In this document: piece after piece, positions 38,001-49,796 of the stretch | How positions within the stretch are numbered: the stretch's first letter is position 1 | How the letters are laid out: the number at the start of each line of letters is the position of its first letter | Assembly: GCF_032362555.1 (NCBI RefSeq) | Contig: NC_083508.1 | Span: forward strand, 3,253,001 to 3,317,000 | Source: Amyelois transitella | Lineage: Eukaryota; Arthropoda; Insecta; Lepidoptera; Pyralidae | DNA: 64,000 nucleotides | Direction of reading: 5' to 3' | Made by a program: the position numbers and the translations under genes | Notes under the pieces: model-generated | The model's input: the letters and a program-made list of their open reading frames with translations, nothing else | What the model was told of the DNA's origin: nothing | Database searches by the model: none

Positions 38001-39952
38001 TGATGATCTACGACAAGCTTGATGATTTGGCGGTCAAAGAGCAGAGTACGTACAAGCTCGGCGGCGAAGGCAGTGTTGTGTTGGCGGACCTGTACCCAGA
38101 CTGCCTCAACCGGCTGTCTCCGGACACCACGGACCAGCCACACGTGCACAGGATCCTCATGCTCGCTGATACTAATGTGAGTTTGACATTTAATTTTAAG
38201 AGTAAGTGAAATATTTTAAAACGCAAACGAAGCATATAATGTATTTGTTTTATAATACTTTAATTTAGAAAACGAATAAATTGGCAGGCGCCTGTTTGTT
38301 TTGTTTACTGTCTAAACTAAGAAAATGATTTTATAAACAAATTAAAAATAGTTTATTGACTTTTTAAACGACTTCATAAAAAGGAGGAGGTTCACAATAT
38401 GACCGTATTTTTTTCCTGCACAATATGAATACAATAAGTATTTGCTTTTAACAGAAAAAAAGGCTACCTAAAGGTACCCTTTGACATAAAAGTCAGATCG
38501 GATAGAATCCTTAGGTCATCAACGCAGTAGGTACTGAATTTGGAATTTACCTGTTTCTCTAGTGGCGGAACCGTGGAGAGTAGACTATACAAAATATACA
38601 TAGATAAACATTTCTGAAGTTAATTATGAATCTTTTCTGCATTTCAGCACATTCCTACACATTACCAGCTGCACGTAATCCGAGGCGATATGAAAAAGGG
38701 TGACCTTATCAACTCCACAGACGATCAAGTAGGTATTTTGATATCAAACTAATACTATTAATATTTCTATCAATTGTTAAATTTAAAAAAATTACTTTTT
38801 TTCATTTGTATTTGAGATTGATTTTATTATTATGCTTATTGACAAATACCTATAACTAAAAAAGGTTGATTTGCTTATTGATCAAGTTCGTGTCAGAAAG
38901 TAAAAACGTGTAAAAACTTTGCTATATCCTCACGGTTCCACACGGGTACCATTTATTGCCTCTCCCAAGGTCATCCTGTTTCCATACATATATACATAAA
39001 ATCACGCCTCTTTCCCGGAGGGGTAGGCAAAAATATCCGTCTACAACTTACCAAGATTATGAATATGATACGTAAGACAGCAAAATACTTTACTATATAA
39101 TACTATAGTTATAATCCATATAATCTCCCCCTCTATTCAGGCATTAAAGAGCGAGATAGAACATACGGTGTCAGTATTGACGTCTCCCTCTAGCACGGTG
39201 ATAACCGGCACCAGTGTGCCCAGCTTGGACGGCGCGGCGACAATGCAACAATTGGCGCAACACTGCGATCTGCACATGCAACATTTCTGTAAGTTTACAA
39301 TTTGTTGATATCATGTTATTAGCGTAAGTCCATTACCATCTTAACTAGTTAAAGTAACCAGAGGTGACGTATGATTTCCGGCACTAATAAAAAAAAGAAT
39401 AGGACCACTCCATCTCTTTCTCATGGATGTCGTTGTAAAATGCGACTAAGGGATAAGCCTATAAAATTGTAATTCTTTTTATAGGCGATATGCTAGCAAC
39501 CTGTCAATATAAATCTCAATCCTTTCATCAAGTCAAATCGCTGAAAGTGGCGTAGGTATCAGTCTTTTGGACTGACATTTGGCTCTGTCTACCTCGCAAG
39601 GGATATAGACGTGATAGTTGTAAGTAGTCTGTTTCTGAATTCATTTGAATAAAGGTCGTAATCTAAGAATCTTTAATGTATGTTTGTGTCAGTGAGTACT
39701 CGCATCTGGCGCCAAGCGGTGAGCCTGTGCGCGGCGTCGCGAGAGCTGTGCGCGGGCGCCGCGGGGGCGGGGGCGGGGGCGGGGGGCGCGGGGGCGGGGG
39801 CGGCGTGCGCGGGCGCCGTGCAGCGCTACCTGCGCGCCGCGCTGTGCCGGCTGCGGCTCGGGGACGGCCTCTACCAGCAGGCACTGGCGCTCGTGGCGCG
39901 GGACTACACTGACGGCAACGGTGGGCAACACTCTTTGACGCCTGCTGTGTAG
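35001..39952 (+). CDS. Domesticated IS1595/ISXO2-type transposase-derived protein
   Basis: Seven exons with GT-AG introns and consistent phases: 35001-35077, 35959-36126, 36526-36677, 37980-38176, 38648-38728, 39141-39288 and 39693-39952, giving 360 residues. Residues 51-102 match the zinc-ribbon and entry region of ISXO2-like transposases: GLLPDSVPC, C70, then WYCKVC (C87, C90) and RQPIRTGSFF, followed by a hydrophobic helix (LLQTLQIILAWC). Residues 160-170 (GGEGSVVLADL) resemble the strand carrying the first catalytic Asp (D169). Where the family has PGSTxxSD, this protein has PSSTVITG, so the second Asp appears lost. Residues 295-316 are a Gly/Ala tract, and the C-terminal LRAALCRLRLGDGLYQQALALVARDY looks helical. 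Introns 1, 4 and 6 contain repeat insertions. The last exon might instead splice at a gtgggc donor at about 39920, so the C-terminus is uncertain. Host function unknown. Confidence 0.75.
35775..35822. repeat. Perfect 21-bp-arm hairpin in intron 1
   Basis: Arms 35775-35795 and 35802-35822 are exact reverse complements around a 6-nt loop (tctttc). The core is acaggagtaaaa/ttttactcctgt. Confidence 0.9.
35824..35863. repeat. Perfect 18-bp-arm hairpin next to the previous one
   Basis: Arms 35824-35841 and 35846-35863 are exact reverse complements around a 4-nt loop. The segment acttacaggact is also repeated directly at 35833 and about 35864. Confidence 0.9.
35880..35950 (+). mobile_element. SINE-like 3'-end fragment in intron 1
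   Basis: Only the last 70 bp of the family remain (gactgttggctctgtctacc, then tatgtatgtatgtatg). It ends a few bases before the splice acceptor of exon 2, so its tail forms part of the intron end. Confidence 0.75.
37670..37957. mobile_element. LINE and SINE-like fragments in intron 3
   Basis: 37670-37765 on the minus strand matches the LINE 3' coding end (cttgcatgaagagagtcatg, ggcaagtggaaagacgtagt on the complement). 37788-37957 on the plus strand is a SINE-like copy with an internal deletion of its front half. It ends about 20 bp before exon 4. Confidence 0.7.
39002..39060 (-). mobile_element. LINE 3'-end scrap
   Basis: Reads atcacgcctctttcccggag then gggtaggca on the plus strand, the complement of the LINE 3' end. 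It is in intron 5 of the transposase-derived gene. Confidence 0.65.
39366..39622 (+). mobile_element. SINE-like element in intron 6
   Basis: The blocks ccggcactaat, gaccactccatctctttctc, ggctctgtctacc and gggatatagacgtgat are in family order. Base changes throughout and loss of the TATG tail point to an old copy. Confidence 0.75.
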
Positions 39953-40015
39953 ACGCGCATTTGAAATTTTTAATAGTGTAAATGTACATAGACAAAATGG
40001 TTGCCTTCTAGGCAG

Positions 40016-40048
40016 CCGCAACAGGTGGAGGGAGTCCACCTGTTGCGG
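40016..40048. repeat. 14-bp-arm hairpin after the last exon
   Basis: ccgcaacaggtgga and its exact complement flank a 5-nt loop (gggag). Located 64 bp after the stop codon of the transposase-derived gene; there is no following T-run of a terminator type, and eukaryotic genes would not use one. Confidence 0.85.
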
Positions 40049-43000
40049 TATGAAGGCGGTTTGTACCAGCAGATTTGACAGAGAGCGAAGATATGCGCAA
40101 GCGCATTAATAAGTTGATTGAATTTATGTACTTATAGATTTGAGTAAGTATTTTTATTACCATACGACTTGTGCATTTTTTAAGTCGATTACATTCGAAT
40201 TGTTGACGAATCCGGAATATTGTCAATTCATATTACGATTATGTTTTTTGTTTTATTAAATGTTAAATATACTCACCCTAAAATTTTATTTTCTTACGAA
40301 ATCGTAATAATATTTTAGATTTAGTGTAGGTTCAATATTGCATAATATTTTCGTTATTTCTTAGTTATGTTCAGTTTAAGTGACATTCATGGTATTACTA
40401 GGCTTAAATTTAGTTTGTAGTAAGTAATAGTTTTATTTACTTTTTCCTGTGTCATAAATCCAAGTGCCTTTTTATGAATATGTGTAAAACTTGTCTTCCG
40501 AAGTGCTTTGACATTACATTTTAACAAAATTATATTATTTTCATAAAAACTATTGAATTTGTAACAAATTGAATTATACATGGCGTTGAAGAGTTGAAAA
40601 TGATTTATTTATATAGTTATCTCGAATAGATTTGAAAATATTGTTAATTTGATTAATTATTCTCCTAAAACAGACCTACTGACATTAACTAAAAACATTA
40701 CATACGTACAGAATTCATCATTACGGATAACTGTTATATGTGTAGTTTGTCTTAGATAATAAAAATTCATATATTTTTATTTATATTCGCGTTTGTTATC
40801 GATTTTTTCGAAAAGATATTCCAATAGGTATGACACTTGCCTTATCCCTATTTTTAAGAATTTTATCGATTGTAGCAATGATATTATCTGTATTGTGTCA
40901 CTTTTAATTTGGATATTATGAGTGTTTCATAAATATTATTTATATTTAGGAATCTTGCACAAAACTGTCTTCCTTAACAAATAGATATTACTCGATATTG
41001 AAGGTTGTTTCCATTCATAACTTTGTCATTGTTAAAGTTACTTATATTTAAGAGTTAAATAAGATGCGGTTGAAAGTTTACGCATATTGAATTATCAATA
41101 AAATATATTTTGAAATAATGCCTGCAGTCTTTGATTAAACATATTTTTTAACCTCTGAAATAGACACATTATCAACTTGAACCTAATTATTTCTTTTATC
41201 TGATGTTACCTAATCCTAGGACAATCTGGCATCCTTTTTTGTGAAAAAGCATCTCTACCAAACAAAGAAAAACTCTTATAAAACATACATAAAATTATTT
41301 TTAAAACCAACGACGCTTTAAGATATTTTTTTTTAACTGTGTTCCATTTCACGGCTATTTTTTCTAGTGATTCTAGTCTTGAGCATTACACGCGACTGAG
41401 TTTGTTGCATCGTCATCCACCTTTTAAAGCGTTCTATATTATAACAGTGTATTGACATCAATTAAGTTAATAATAATAGCCAAACAAGCTGACTGTTTGT
41501 GGAGCAACCTCGTGGTAAGGGCAGTAAATGATCGTTTACCGTTTATCGGCACGGCGCGGTACAGTTAGCTAGAGGCGAGCGCAGGCGCATCCAACAGGTT
41601 GCTTTGACCAAACTGTGCCACGGCAGGGCTGCTGCGGTGACTAGCAAGTAATCTGTGATCGGAATCTTATATGGGACCAACTTTCTATCTTTCTATCTTT
41701 TCTCATCACGCGTTGTATATTATTCGATATGCGTTGGGCTTGAGAGTCAAGAAATAAGATAGATAAATAAAATTCGAGAGTAGCCGGTCTGTCGCTTCTA
41801 ATTCATATTTCTTATTATTACAGAAAGTATACGTTATATCATTACACGGGTTCTCCGGCGAAAGATTGATATAGGTAATGAGCCGGTGGAGAAATAGTTG
41901 CAATACCTAAGTAGGAAGTGATTATTGTTGATTGCATCAAGAACAACGAATACAGAATATTCTATGCATACAAATTTGTGATATAGAGTTTGTAAATACG
42001 AAAGGAGACTTCTTTTTTCTTACGCAGATTGTATGCCTTAGGTACGATTTGGCTCTTTTAGGCTATGAGCTAGCAACGTAAACTATTGCTACAACGTAAG
42101 GAATAAATATGTGATATTTGTACATACATACATACATAAAATCACGCCTCTTTCACGGAGGGGTAGGCAGAGACTACCTCTTTCCACTTGCCACGATCAT
42201 ACTTCTCAATGCATACTTCCTTCGCTTTGTGATATTTGTATGAAAGGCAATTTAACAAACTATATTAATATTTACGGACAATTCACATATAATGAGTTAG
42301 CCCCAATGTGAATTCGGGAAAACAATTTAAGCGATCAGTACTAAAAACCTAACCCTTAAGTAAAGGTATGCATTGACATATACTTACACAACCCTAACAA
42401 TTTTGACTCAAAAATTTCCAATGGACACAGGAAATATTTTTGCATAAACATTTAAATGGCATAAATTATGTGTAGCAATTTGGAACACCTTTCCAATTTT
42501 AATTAATTATGTATATCTTCTACGAGATCGAGTAAGTCTAGTTCCAAGAAGCTAAAAATAGATTTTACGCGCAGAAATCTGAATAATTGCTTTGTTACGG
42601 TTTGTGTGATTCATTCACTCATAATAAATAGATGGGCCTTTGGTAAATACCTCCCTAATTAATGACTTGTGTGTCCCTGTGAAAAATAATGTATAAGTAG
42701 GTACTTACCGGCTTTTGGATTTAATGTAATTGATTTCAATTCAACCTTGATCAAATCTGGGTCGTCCTGGTGAACGACCAACTAGAAAATATTATTTGTC
42801 TTATATTATTTGTATATGTAAATAATAGTTGTTACAATTGTCGACCCAAGTGTAGGGGGGGGACACAAAAATCTACACACGCAAGAAACCTGCGTTAAAA
42901 AGCTATAAAATATATTTTAAACGTTAATATCGAATCTTCTTTTAAGAAAATATATAATCTGAACATTGAGGCTGCTACGATGCCCTCTACGAAACGCGTT

Positions 43001-43799
43001 GAACTTTTTTGTATAGGTAAATCTTTTATAAGAAGCTGGGCTAGCTTCGGTAATAGCCGTAAATTGTAATTTCACGGTGTTTCCGATCACCAAATTGTAC
43101 TTCAGTAGTTTGAAAGTAAAAAATTAAGCATTGTGGAAGATTTGAGGGAACTTATATATTACAAATTTAATCATTATAAATAAATATTCTATTCATCGAC
43201 ATTTAAGATGATCATTTCTGTCGCTGTTTTTGACTGATAGCGTCGCGTGATTTCGTAGATATGTCGCCACATTTTCTCCATGTGTTTTACCTATAAGAAT
43301 TGTTATTAAACCTTATCGCGCAATTTCGTTTTGTAAATATTTGTTATTATTTATAAAATTTGCCAAATGAAATGCTTATTTTGAAATAGATCTATGATGG
43401 TTATAGGTACTTACCTAGAAAGGCTTCGGTTGCCATTGATACGTCAGCATCTTTTCCTTGTAAAAAAGACAAATGAAAAAGTTTACAAAAATAATTTTAC
43501 CATAGAATGTAAGTACCTACCCTTCGTTTTTAAGATTCCTACCATAAGTAGGTATGTACGTTACTCAATGTTTATCTACAGTTTCATTCATAGTTGAAAT
43601 TATTGTACAAAATTATAGGAAGTGTAGATTAACATCGGTGATAGTTGTATTTACTGGAGTGGATTCCAGTTTAGCTGGGAGCGGAGAGGCTGCGGCCGCT
43701 GTACCGCTATCTGCGCAAATAAATAAAAGATGCACTGGCGAGAGGTACATAGCGGGCCCTGCGACCGGCATCTCAGTGCGACTCCAGACACCTGTCGAG
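40049..43799. other. Intergenic DNA before the secreted-protein genes
   Basis: A LINE 3' fragment on the minus strand lies at about 42121-42215 (tacatacatacataaaatca then ggaggggtaggcagagacta). A scrap of the SINE-like family lies at about 42045-42080. A GC-richer patch at 41540-41640 (cggcacggcgcggtac, gaggcgagcgcaggcg) may be a promoter or untranslated exon but cannot be assigned. No supported exon. Confidence 0.4.
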
Positions 43800-44410
43800 A
43801 TGGTCAACTACAAGCGAGTGGTGTGCGAGCTGGCGTTGTTGGCGGCGGCGGTCGCGATAGCGGCGTCCGCGCCGGTGCCTGAGTGCGCACAGAACCACTA
43901 CGACCAAAGGCAAAACGGCTCCGAAAACTACCGCCTCAACATCGACGGAGTTGTCATCGCCGTCGCCCCCGCGGACTCCCTGCTCGCTGCGGCTTCCGAA
44001 ATCGATATTAGCGACCTCCTCGGCGATCTTGAAGACTTCAATGACATCCAGAAACCTACTAAACCGTCTATCAACACAAACAGCCCGGTTAAACCAGAAG
44101 ACCCGAAACCAGAGGAGAAACCGCAAGATCTGAAGCCGGAGGAGGCCAAGCCGTCGTTCGACCAGCCCGCTGCAGCGCCCTTGGCGGACGTCTCTTTGGA
44201 CTCGGAAAATAAACCGCTGAAAAAAGACGCGTCGACCAGGAAACACGAGAAAGCTCAGAAGTAAGCATAACTAAGCACTAAACCGTAAAACGTAGTTATA
44301 CTATAGCATAGAAAAAATAATTTTCTAAATGTGATCCTCTTTGTTGCAGACTGAAAAACAGGCTGGCTCATTTGTTGATGCCTTTATTGAGAAGAAACCG
44401 CCATCATTAA
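43800..44410 (+). CDS. Small secreted protein, YDQRQ family, copy 1
   Basis: Two exons, 43800-44260 and 44350-44410 (acceptor ttgttgcag), give 173 residues. The ATG at 43800 is chosen because it opens directly onto a signal peptide: basic VNYKR, then a hydrophobic LALLAAAVAIAASA and a plausible cleavage before PVPEC. The open frame upstream has no such features. The mature protein starts with HYDQRQNGSENYRLNIDG, has a short hydrophobic VVIAVAPADSLLAA segment, an acidic part, and a Pro/Glu/Lys-rich middle (KPEDPKPEEKPQ). Exon 2 adds a basic, helical tail ending RRNRHH; without splicing the frame would stop one codon after the donor. The YDQRQxGxxNxR motif is shared with the gene at 47198. Function unknown; an extracellular or cuticle role is only a guess. 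An AATAAA overlaps the stop at 44410. Confidence 0.75.
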
Positions 44411-47197
44411 ATAAAAAGTGACCATATTGTGAAAAGACTAGAATTTAATTTTCCATGTAACTAACTACGTATTAAAGTATACGGACATGTTCCCATAGGA
44501 ATGGCAAGCGATCATAACATAATAAATAAATTAAGATCTATACTTATTTATTAGTAAATAATTTGTGAACACGAGTGATACGATGCATTTATTATTGTGT
44601 AAGTTTAGGTATAAGCTGTGGGTTTAAGTAAACGTAATTTTAAGTATTGTGTAATATGATTGTTTCGTTGAAAATAAATGTCAGAATTCTTATTTAAAAA
44701 TCCTAAAATACACTCGTATTATTTTATTGTTATTTATTACTGTTCTATTTTTCGTATTTATTTACCAATGGTCAGGATATAGGTTACCCTTAGTTTTGAT
44801 TTTATACCCAATATCAATATTTATGAAAATTAAAATAAAAATTTACCTGTTACCTACATGTGAAGTCAATACTTTTCCTAGTATTCATCAGTCTATTTGT
44901 ATCAATAATTTAAATTATATTTTATTTTTTAATTACCTAAGTTAGCAAACAGGTAGTTTCGAGTTTCATTTTGAGTCATGAAAGCTAGTTATTTCACTCA
45001 ATTGATTTTATCCCAATCTTAAACCTTATATTATTAATAAGTACAGCTCATCGAGCTCAGTAATATGTAAGCCGAATGAATATTTAAAGTAACTTGTAAT
45101 ATTTATAATTTCAGAAATATTGCCGGTACCTAATATTTTGTCGATAATTATTTATTATATTTTCCTCGGTAATTTCGATTAAGTATGCGCTCTTTTAATT
45201 TAAGCAGCATGTCCTAGATTGGAGATTTGAATAGACACACTCGATTCTAATTGATGCAAGTCTGATGTCCTCGAAAATAGTTCAGAAACTTCTTTACAGA
45301 GATACTATTCAATTTAAAAAAAAATTGTTAAGTACCTATGTATTTACAAATAGAATTTGTTTTGCATTTATGCGGCCAGACAAAAATAAGGTTCATTATA
45401 GACCAAGACCGATAGATATTTGCTTTAAGTACTTAGTTATTGGTTGATACACCACGACTGTAAATTTTTAATGAGTTGGCAATTCACCAAAAAGACCCCA
45501 ATCCTAGTAGGTTAACGGCATCGATCTATCTATTTATTCCGGCTTTCAAACAGACTTCACTGAACTGGCTATCTATAAAAAAATAGGGGTTGATGATAAA
45601 AGGGTAAAATATTTGGGTTGTATGTATTTTTTAATGAGACATAGTTCATAAAAAAAATAAAGAAACTAAAAAAGTCTAAAAATTTAAAAAATGTTAAGGG
45701 TGGACAACCCTTATCACTAAGGGGTATGAAAAATAGATGTAGGCCGATTCTCAGACCTACTCAATATGCTCACAAAATTTCATGAGAATCAGTCAAGCCG
45801 TTTCGAAGTACGCGAACGAACATTGTGACACGAGAATTTAAGATTTTGAGCTCTGAAGCTGAAGCTGATGCTCTGAAGCTACTCTTTGAGCTAGAATACA
45901 CTATTGGAAATATTATGTATGCCCGCGGGTCCGCTTGCATGAAAAGTACCCTATGTCATTCTCCGTACTCCACACTGGTTATTTTATAACATCACTTTTG
46001 AGATAATATTACATAAATAGCAGACAAATAAAACATACATAAAATTATACCTCTTTCTAGAAACCGCTGACCACACAGGCGTTTCTCAGCTTTTCTCGCC
46101 CATTGCGTCAGAAAAAGTCCTTCTTAGCAAAGTTTTCTGATTAGCAAAGAAGTAATTTAAACGAGCTTTCCCATGTGTGTTATACTTACCTACGTCGACG
46201 TATTATACTACATTATATACTACGAGTAGGTACTATATACGTCTAGGTACTATTAGTCATATTTAATACTAGCTGTGACCGCAACTTAGTTTGCGAGCGG
46301 TTTGAAACAAGTGATTCTTAGAATAGTTATTACTAAGAATAATGATAATGAACTAAGAAATTGGCGAGGTACAACAAAAAATTAACTGTGAAAGTTCATA
46401 TATGTACCTGTAGAGATGGCGCCCTCTAACAGACACAGGGTGCCGTTTACAGCCGTCCGTTGGCCTTTGTACCCTTAAACGTTCGTGTTGTGAATGATGC
46501 GCCATTTAGCTATATTTAGCCGTTATCAGGCCCGGACGTGCGACGCGAAATGAGAAACTCGGCTATCTCGGGTGACCCGCGGTCACTGTCACACTCAGAT
46601 CGAGGTACACAGCTCCATTAGACCGTGCGATACGGAAACTATTAAATGAAATTTTAAATTATTTCGAAAACATATAAATGCACAGGGAATGTTGTACAAA
46701 TTGAGCTGAAAGGTAGAGAGTACAGAACTAAAATTTCCGGTTTCCCACGAAATGACTAGTTTTATCTGAATTCTAGATGAATAGTTATATGGACATGGTG
46801 CATATAAATTGAAGTTGAGAGCGTCCTATCTTTTATAGAATTCAAAATCCCACAATATGATGATTTTTCATTGAACACAAGATTTGGTGTGCAAAAATAT
46901 TTCACTTTTCATACTTATATGAAAAAGATGTAAACAAATCATCATAGAGATGGAACCTTCGAAATCTTCCCATCAAATCAGCTGCCGTCTTATTGAGAGT
47001 GACAGATGCATATAATTATAAATTTGCGTCCAAGCGATGACGAGCGTTATTGGGTTTGTAGTGGCGGCTGACCCGAGCTCGTGTCGTGTTCACCGTTACC
47101 GTGTGCCCGTTTCGACGCGACTGGTTCGCGAGTGCTCGGTAAAAGCGAGGCCGACGAAGCCGGCCGGCAGTCCGCGTTGGAGCCCCGACCGCACGCG
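44411..47197. other. Spacer between the two secreted-protein genes
   Basis: Further poly(A)-type signals occur at about 44515-44530 and 44675. 45590-45850 looks like a dispersed lepidopteran repeat (ttaagggtggacaacccttat, aaatttcatgagaatcagtc, gacacgagaattt), and 46268-46330 is an ACTAGC-type repeat end. A GC-richer patch at 46520-46620 lies upstream of the next gene. No supported exon. Confidence 0.4.
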
Positions 47198-47728
47198 ATG
47201 CTGCTGCTGGCTCTCTCCGCAGCCCTGGCGGTTGCCGCCGCCGCCCCCGCCTCCTACGACCAGCGCCAGGACGGCGACTTCAACGTCCGCGCCGACCTCC
47301 AAAATGTAGTCCTACTCATCGCTCTACCCAAAAAAATGCCAGTCTCGTCGGATTTTCTAGATCTGTTCAGGAAGAACGTAAAACATAACGAGCTGCAGGA
47401 CAGGGCGGATCACGTTATGGACGCGTTCGTCGAGCCTAGCACGCCGTACCGAGTGGAGATCGGGACGGACCGGTCGTCGGACGGTGACGGCAGAGCTGTC
47501 GAGGTGGTGATAGCTGGTCGTCGTCACGGCAGCGTGGAGAGTGAGGACACAGACTCCCGGGAGTACAAGCTCGTGGGCGCTATGGAGCAGTGCGGGCCCG
47601 ACATGGAGCGCGACCCGGACACGCTGGCCTGTCGCGCCAAGCTGCCGGATCGCCCGCCGGAGCCCCAGGACTCCAAACTAGACGACCCAGCCACGGCGGT
47701 GCAGCCCGAAGTCATCCCCGTCGCGTAG
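47198..47728 (+). CDS. Small secreted protein, YDQRQ family, copy 2
   Basis: A single-exon frame of 176 residues. The ATG at 47198 opens a clear signal peptide (LLLALSAALAVAAA) with likely cleavage before APASYDQ. The frame is open upstream to 47081 but that extension is basic and has no such features. The mature N-terminus SYDQRQDGDFNVRADLQNVV aligns with copy 1. Further on there is an acidic and charged middle (FLDLFRKNVKHNELQDRAD), and a paired-cysteine segment EQCGPDMERDPDTLACR that could form a disulfide loop. The C-terminus is proline-rich and ends PEVIPVA. The exon is strongly GC-rich compared with its surroundings. A poly(A) signal AATAAA lies at 47823. Function unknown. Confidence 0.75.
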   Translation: MLLLALSAALAVAAAAPASYDQRQDGDFNVRADLQNVVLLIALPKKMPVSSDFLDLFRKNVKHNELQDRADHVMDAFVEPSTPYRVEIGTDRSSDGDGRAVEVVIAGRRHGSVESEDTDSREYKLVGAMEQCGPDMERDPDTLACRAKLPDRPPEPQDSKLDDPATAVQPEVIPVA

Positions 47729-47863
47729 TCTCACGATCTCTGCATGTATATAAGTTATTTATTTATTTGAAAGCTTCCGCCATTTTAATTTATTGTAAAG
47801 TAATTCTTATTTTTGTTAAGTAAATAAAGATTAAAATTTGACCATTGTTTTTATAAATTTATT

Positions 47864-47906
47864 CTACTAATAACTCCTTGCTGGTCAAGCAAGGAGTAAT
47901 TAGTAG
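47864..47906. repeat. 19-bp-arm inverted repeat, one mismatch
   Basis: Arms 47864-47882 and 47888-47906 pair over 19 bp with one mismatch around a 5-nt loop. It lies just after the poly(A) signal of the preceding gene. Confidence 0.85.
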
Positions 47907-47982
47907 TCCCTTGTGTCTAGTGATTTATGTATGTACTTACAGCTTGATATTATTATTATGCGGTGTCTTTTTTAAATGATTC

Positions 47983-47988
<6 letters not shown>

Positions 47989-48016
<28 letters not shown>
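47989..48016. repeat. (GA)n microsatellite
   Basis: About 14 uninterrupted GA units. Confidence 0.9.
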
Positions 48017-48020
<4 letters not shown>

Positions 48021-49796
48021 GCTGTGATAAAGTAACTATTAAAATTATATTTACCACTTTCGTTTGCGTGCACAGTAAAGTAACGCAATGAATCATATTT
48101 ATTTTATAGTTTTGGAGACTTATACCTTTATTATTATAGTCTTATCAATGCTGGCTTGGTGATAGCATGAATAAGTTATATCAAAATATTGACTTGTCAG
48201 TGGCATTGATGTAAACTGTAAATTAAATATATGTCAGAATATTTTGACTTGTTCTCGTGTAGGCCTACGCCTTAACAAATAATTTAAGTAGGTACTTATA
48301 ATCCTTCGGAATAATCTAATATAAACTTATAAGTTCAATTCAAACATCATTCTATGGTTAATATCTTTTTCTTTCATTAAAGAAAAGACCTAATACAAAC
48401 TAACTAAAGTATGTCCTTTAAAGTTTTTTACCGATATTTTTGTTAGATTTCTAAAATGAACTAGGATAGTTCTTACGTAAATACTTTCAATTACCAATCA
48501 AAGGACTTTTATTGTTTAGGTACTATTTAAGGAATTATATTGACTTATAGCACACGATACTTCGCCTTTATTTTTGATAAAAAAAGATGAATGTTTTGAC
48601 GATGGATGTTTTGATTATACCTACAATAATAAAGATAGGACTAATCTACAGGTAGGTAACTAGGTAGGTTATGAGTGGCTTGTTTTTTAAAATGACATTG
48701 AAATATAATCTAAAAATGCCCTGATAAAAATTAATAAGTACAAAATTTCTTCTTAGGATTCATTGCTCTCTTAGGGTTTTATTTAAATAAAACCTTATTT
48801 TTTTCCCATCAAAAGTAGCCTTTGTTATGTGTACTCCTGAAGATCTGTCTCTGTGCCAAATCAGTCCAGTAGTTTTTACAAACAAAATACAAATGTGGGA
48901 ACATAACTTTGACAAATATTATTATAATTTTCATTATTTTTATTTGAAAAGTATTAACAGAATAAGTAAGTTGACAGTAAGTATTTCAACAGAATCTAGT
49001 GATTATACAATTAATAGTTTGCCCACTCGCCGTACTTTGCCCACAGTAATCACATACACATTTAGTTTTGTTTGACACATTGTTAAATACTAAGAAATGA
49101 ATGTCCTATCTAATAACTATCGTGGTATGTCAAACGTGGACATGTTTCTTTTGAATTAGTTTTGGTAGTAAAGTATTTTGTATTGTAGTAAGTATTTTAA
49201 GACCAACTGATATGCACAACTAGTTGTGCCTTATAACTTATGCCCGTAGACATAAACACATACTTGTCATTAATTTTTTATTGCCCATACGCACAACTAA
49301 GTGCAATCGATAAGCTAGATCATAAAAACTCTCACAAATATGAATAACGTGATATGGTTACTCCAAGTACCTAGGCGAAATTATCGGACGTGTAAATCGT
49401 CTCTATTGTTTACTTAAAATAAGGACATTTTTCCTTTTTTAACACGTATTCAATTCATATTTATTTCAAATATGTATCTATATAAATTTAAAACATTTAA
49501 TTACTAAAAAGTTAGCATGGACGTAAACAAAATTATTATCTAACCTTTAAATGAAGCCGTCTTTACAGTTACAAATCTTCGATCGTGTGTTTACTAAATA
49601 TGATTTATCTAAAGGAAAACCAATGAAATCGTTTCAAGCAAAATAAGTTATTTTACTATGCGGAACACATCAAATTCAGTCACAACTCTAATTAATATGT
49701 TCTCCATCTGAACAGTGTTTATCAATATTTTTTTAGTAAGTGAACATTGCCCTGCGAAGCAGTATAGGAAAATATTTATAAAAAATTAAAAATATA

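Larger units (their letters stand above)
47729..49796. other. Intergenic DNA before the sulfotransferase cluster
   Basis: Contains a near-palindrome at 47864-47906 and a (GA)n microsatellite at about 47989-48016. A tatgcacaactagttgtgcctta palindromic patch lies at about 49211. Otherwise AT-rich with nothing recognised. Confidence 0.4.

Noticed and set aside
39663-40039. Pro/Arg-rich minus-strand frames opposite the last exon of the transposase-derived gene
   Set aside because: They are shadows of the GC-rich Gly/Ala tract.
43773-44246. 157-codon minus-strand frame
   Set aside because: It is a shadow of the secreted-protein exon on the plus strand.
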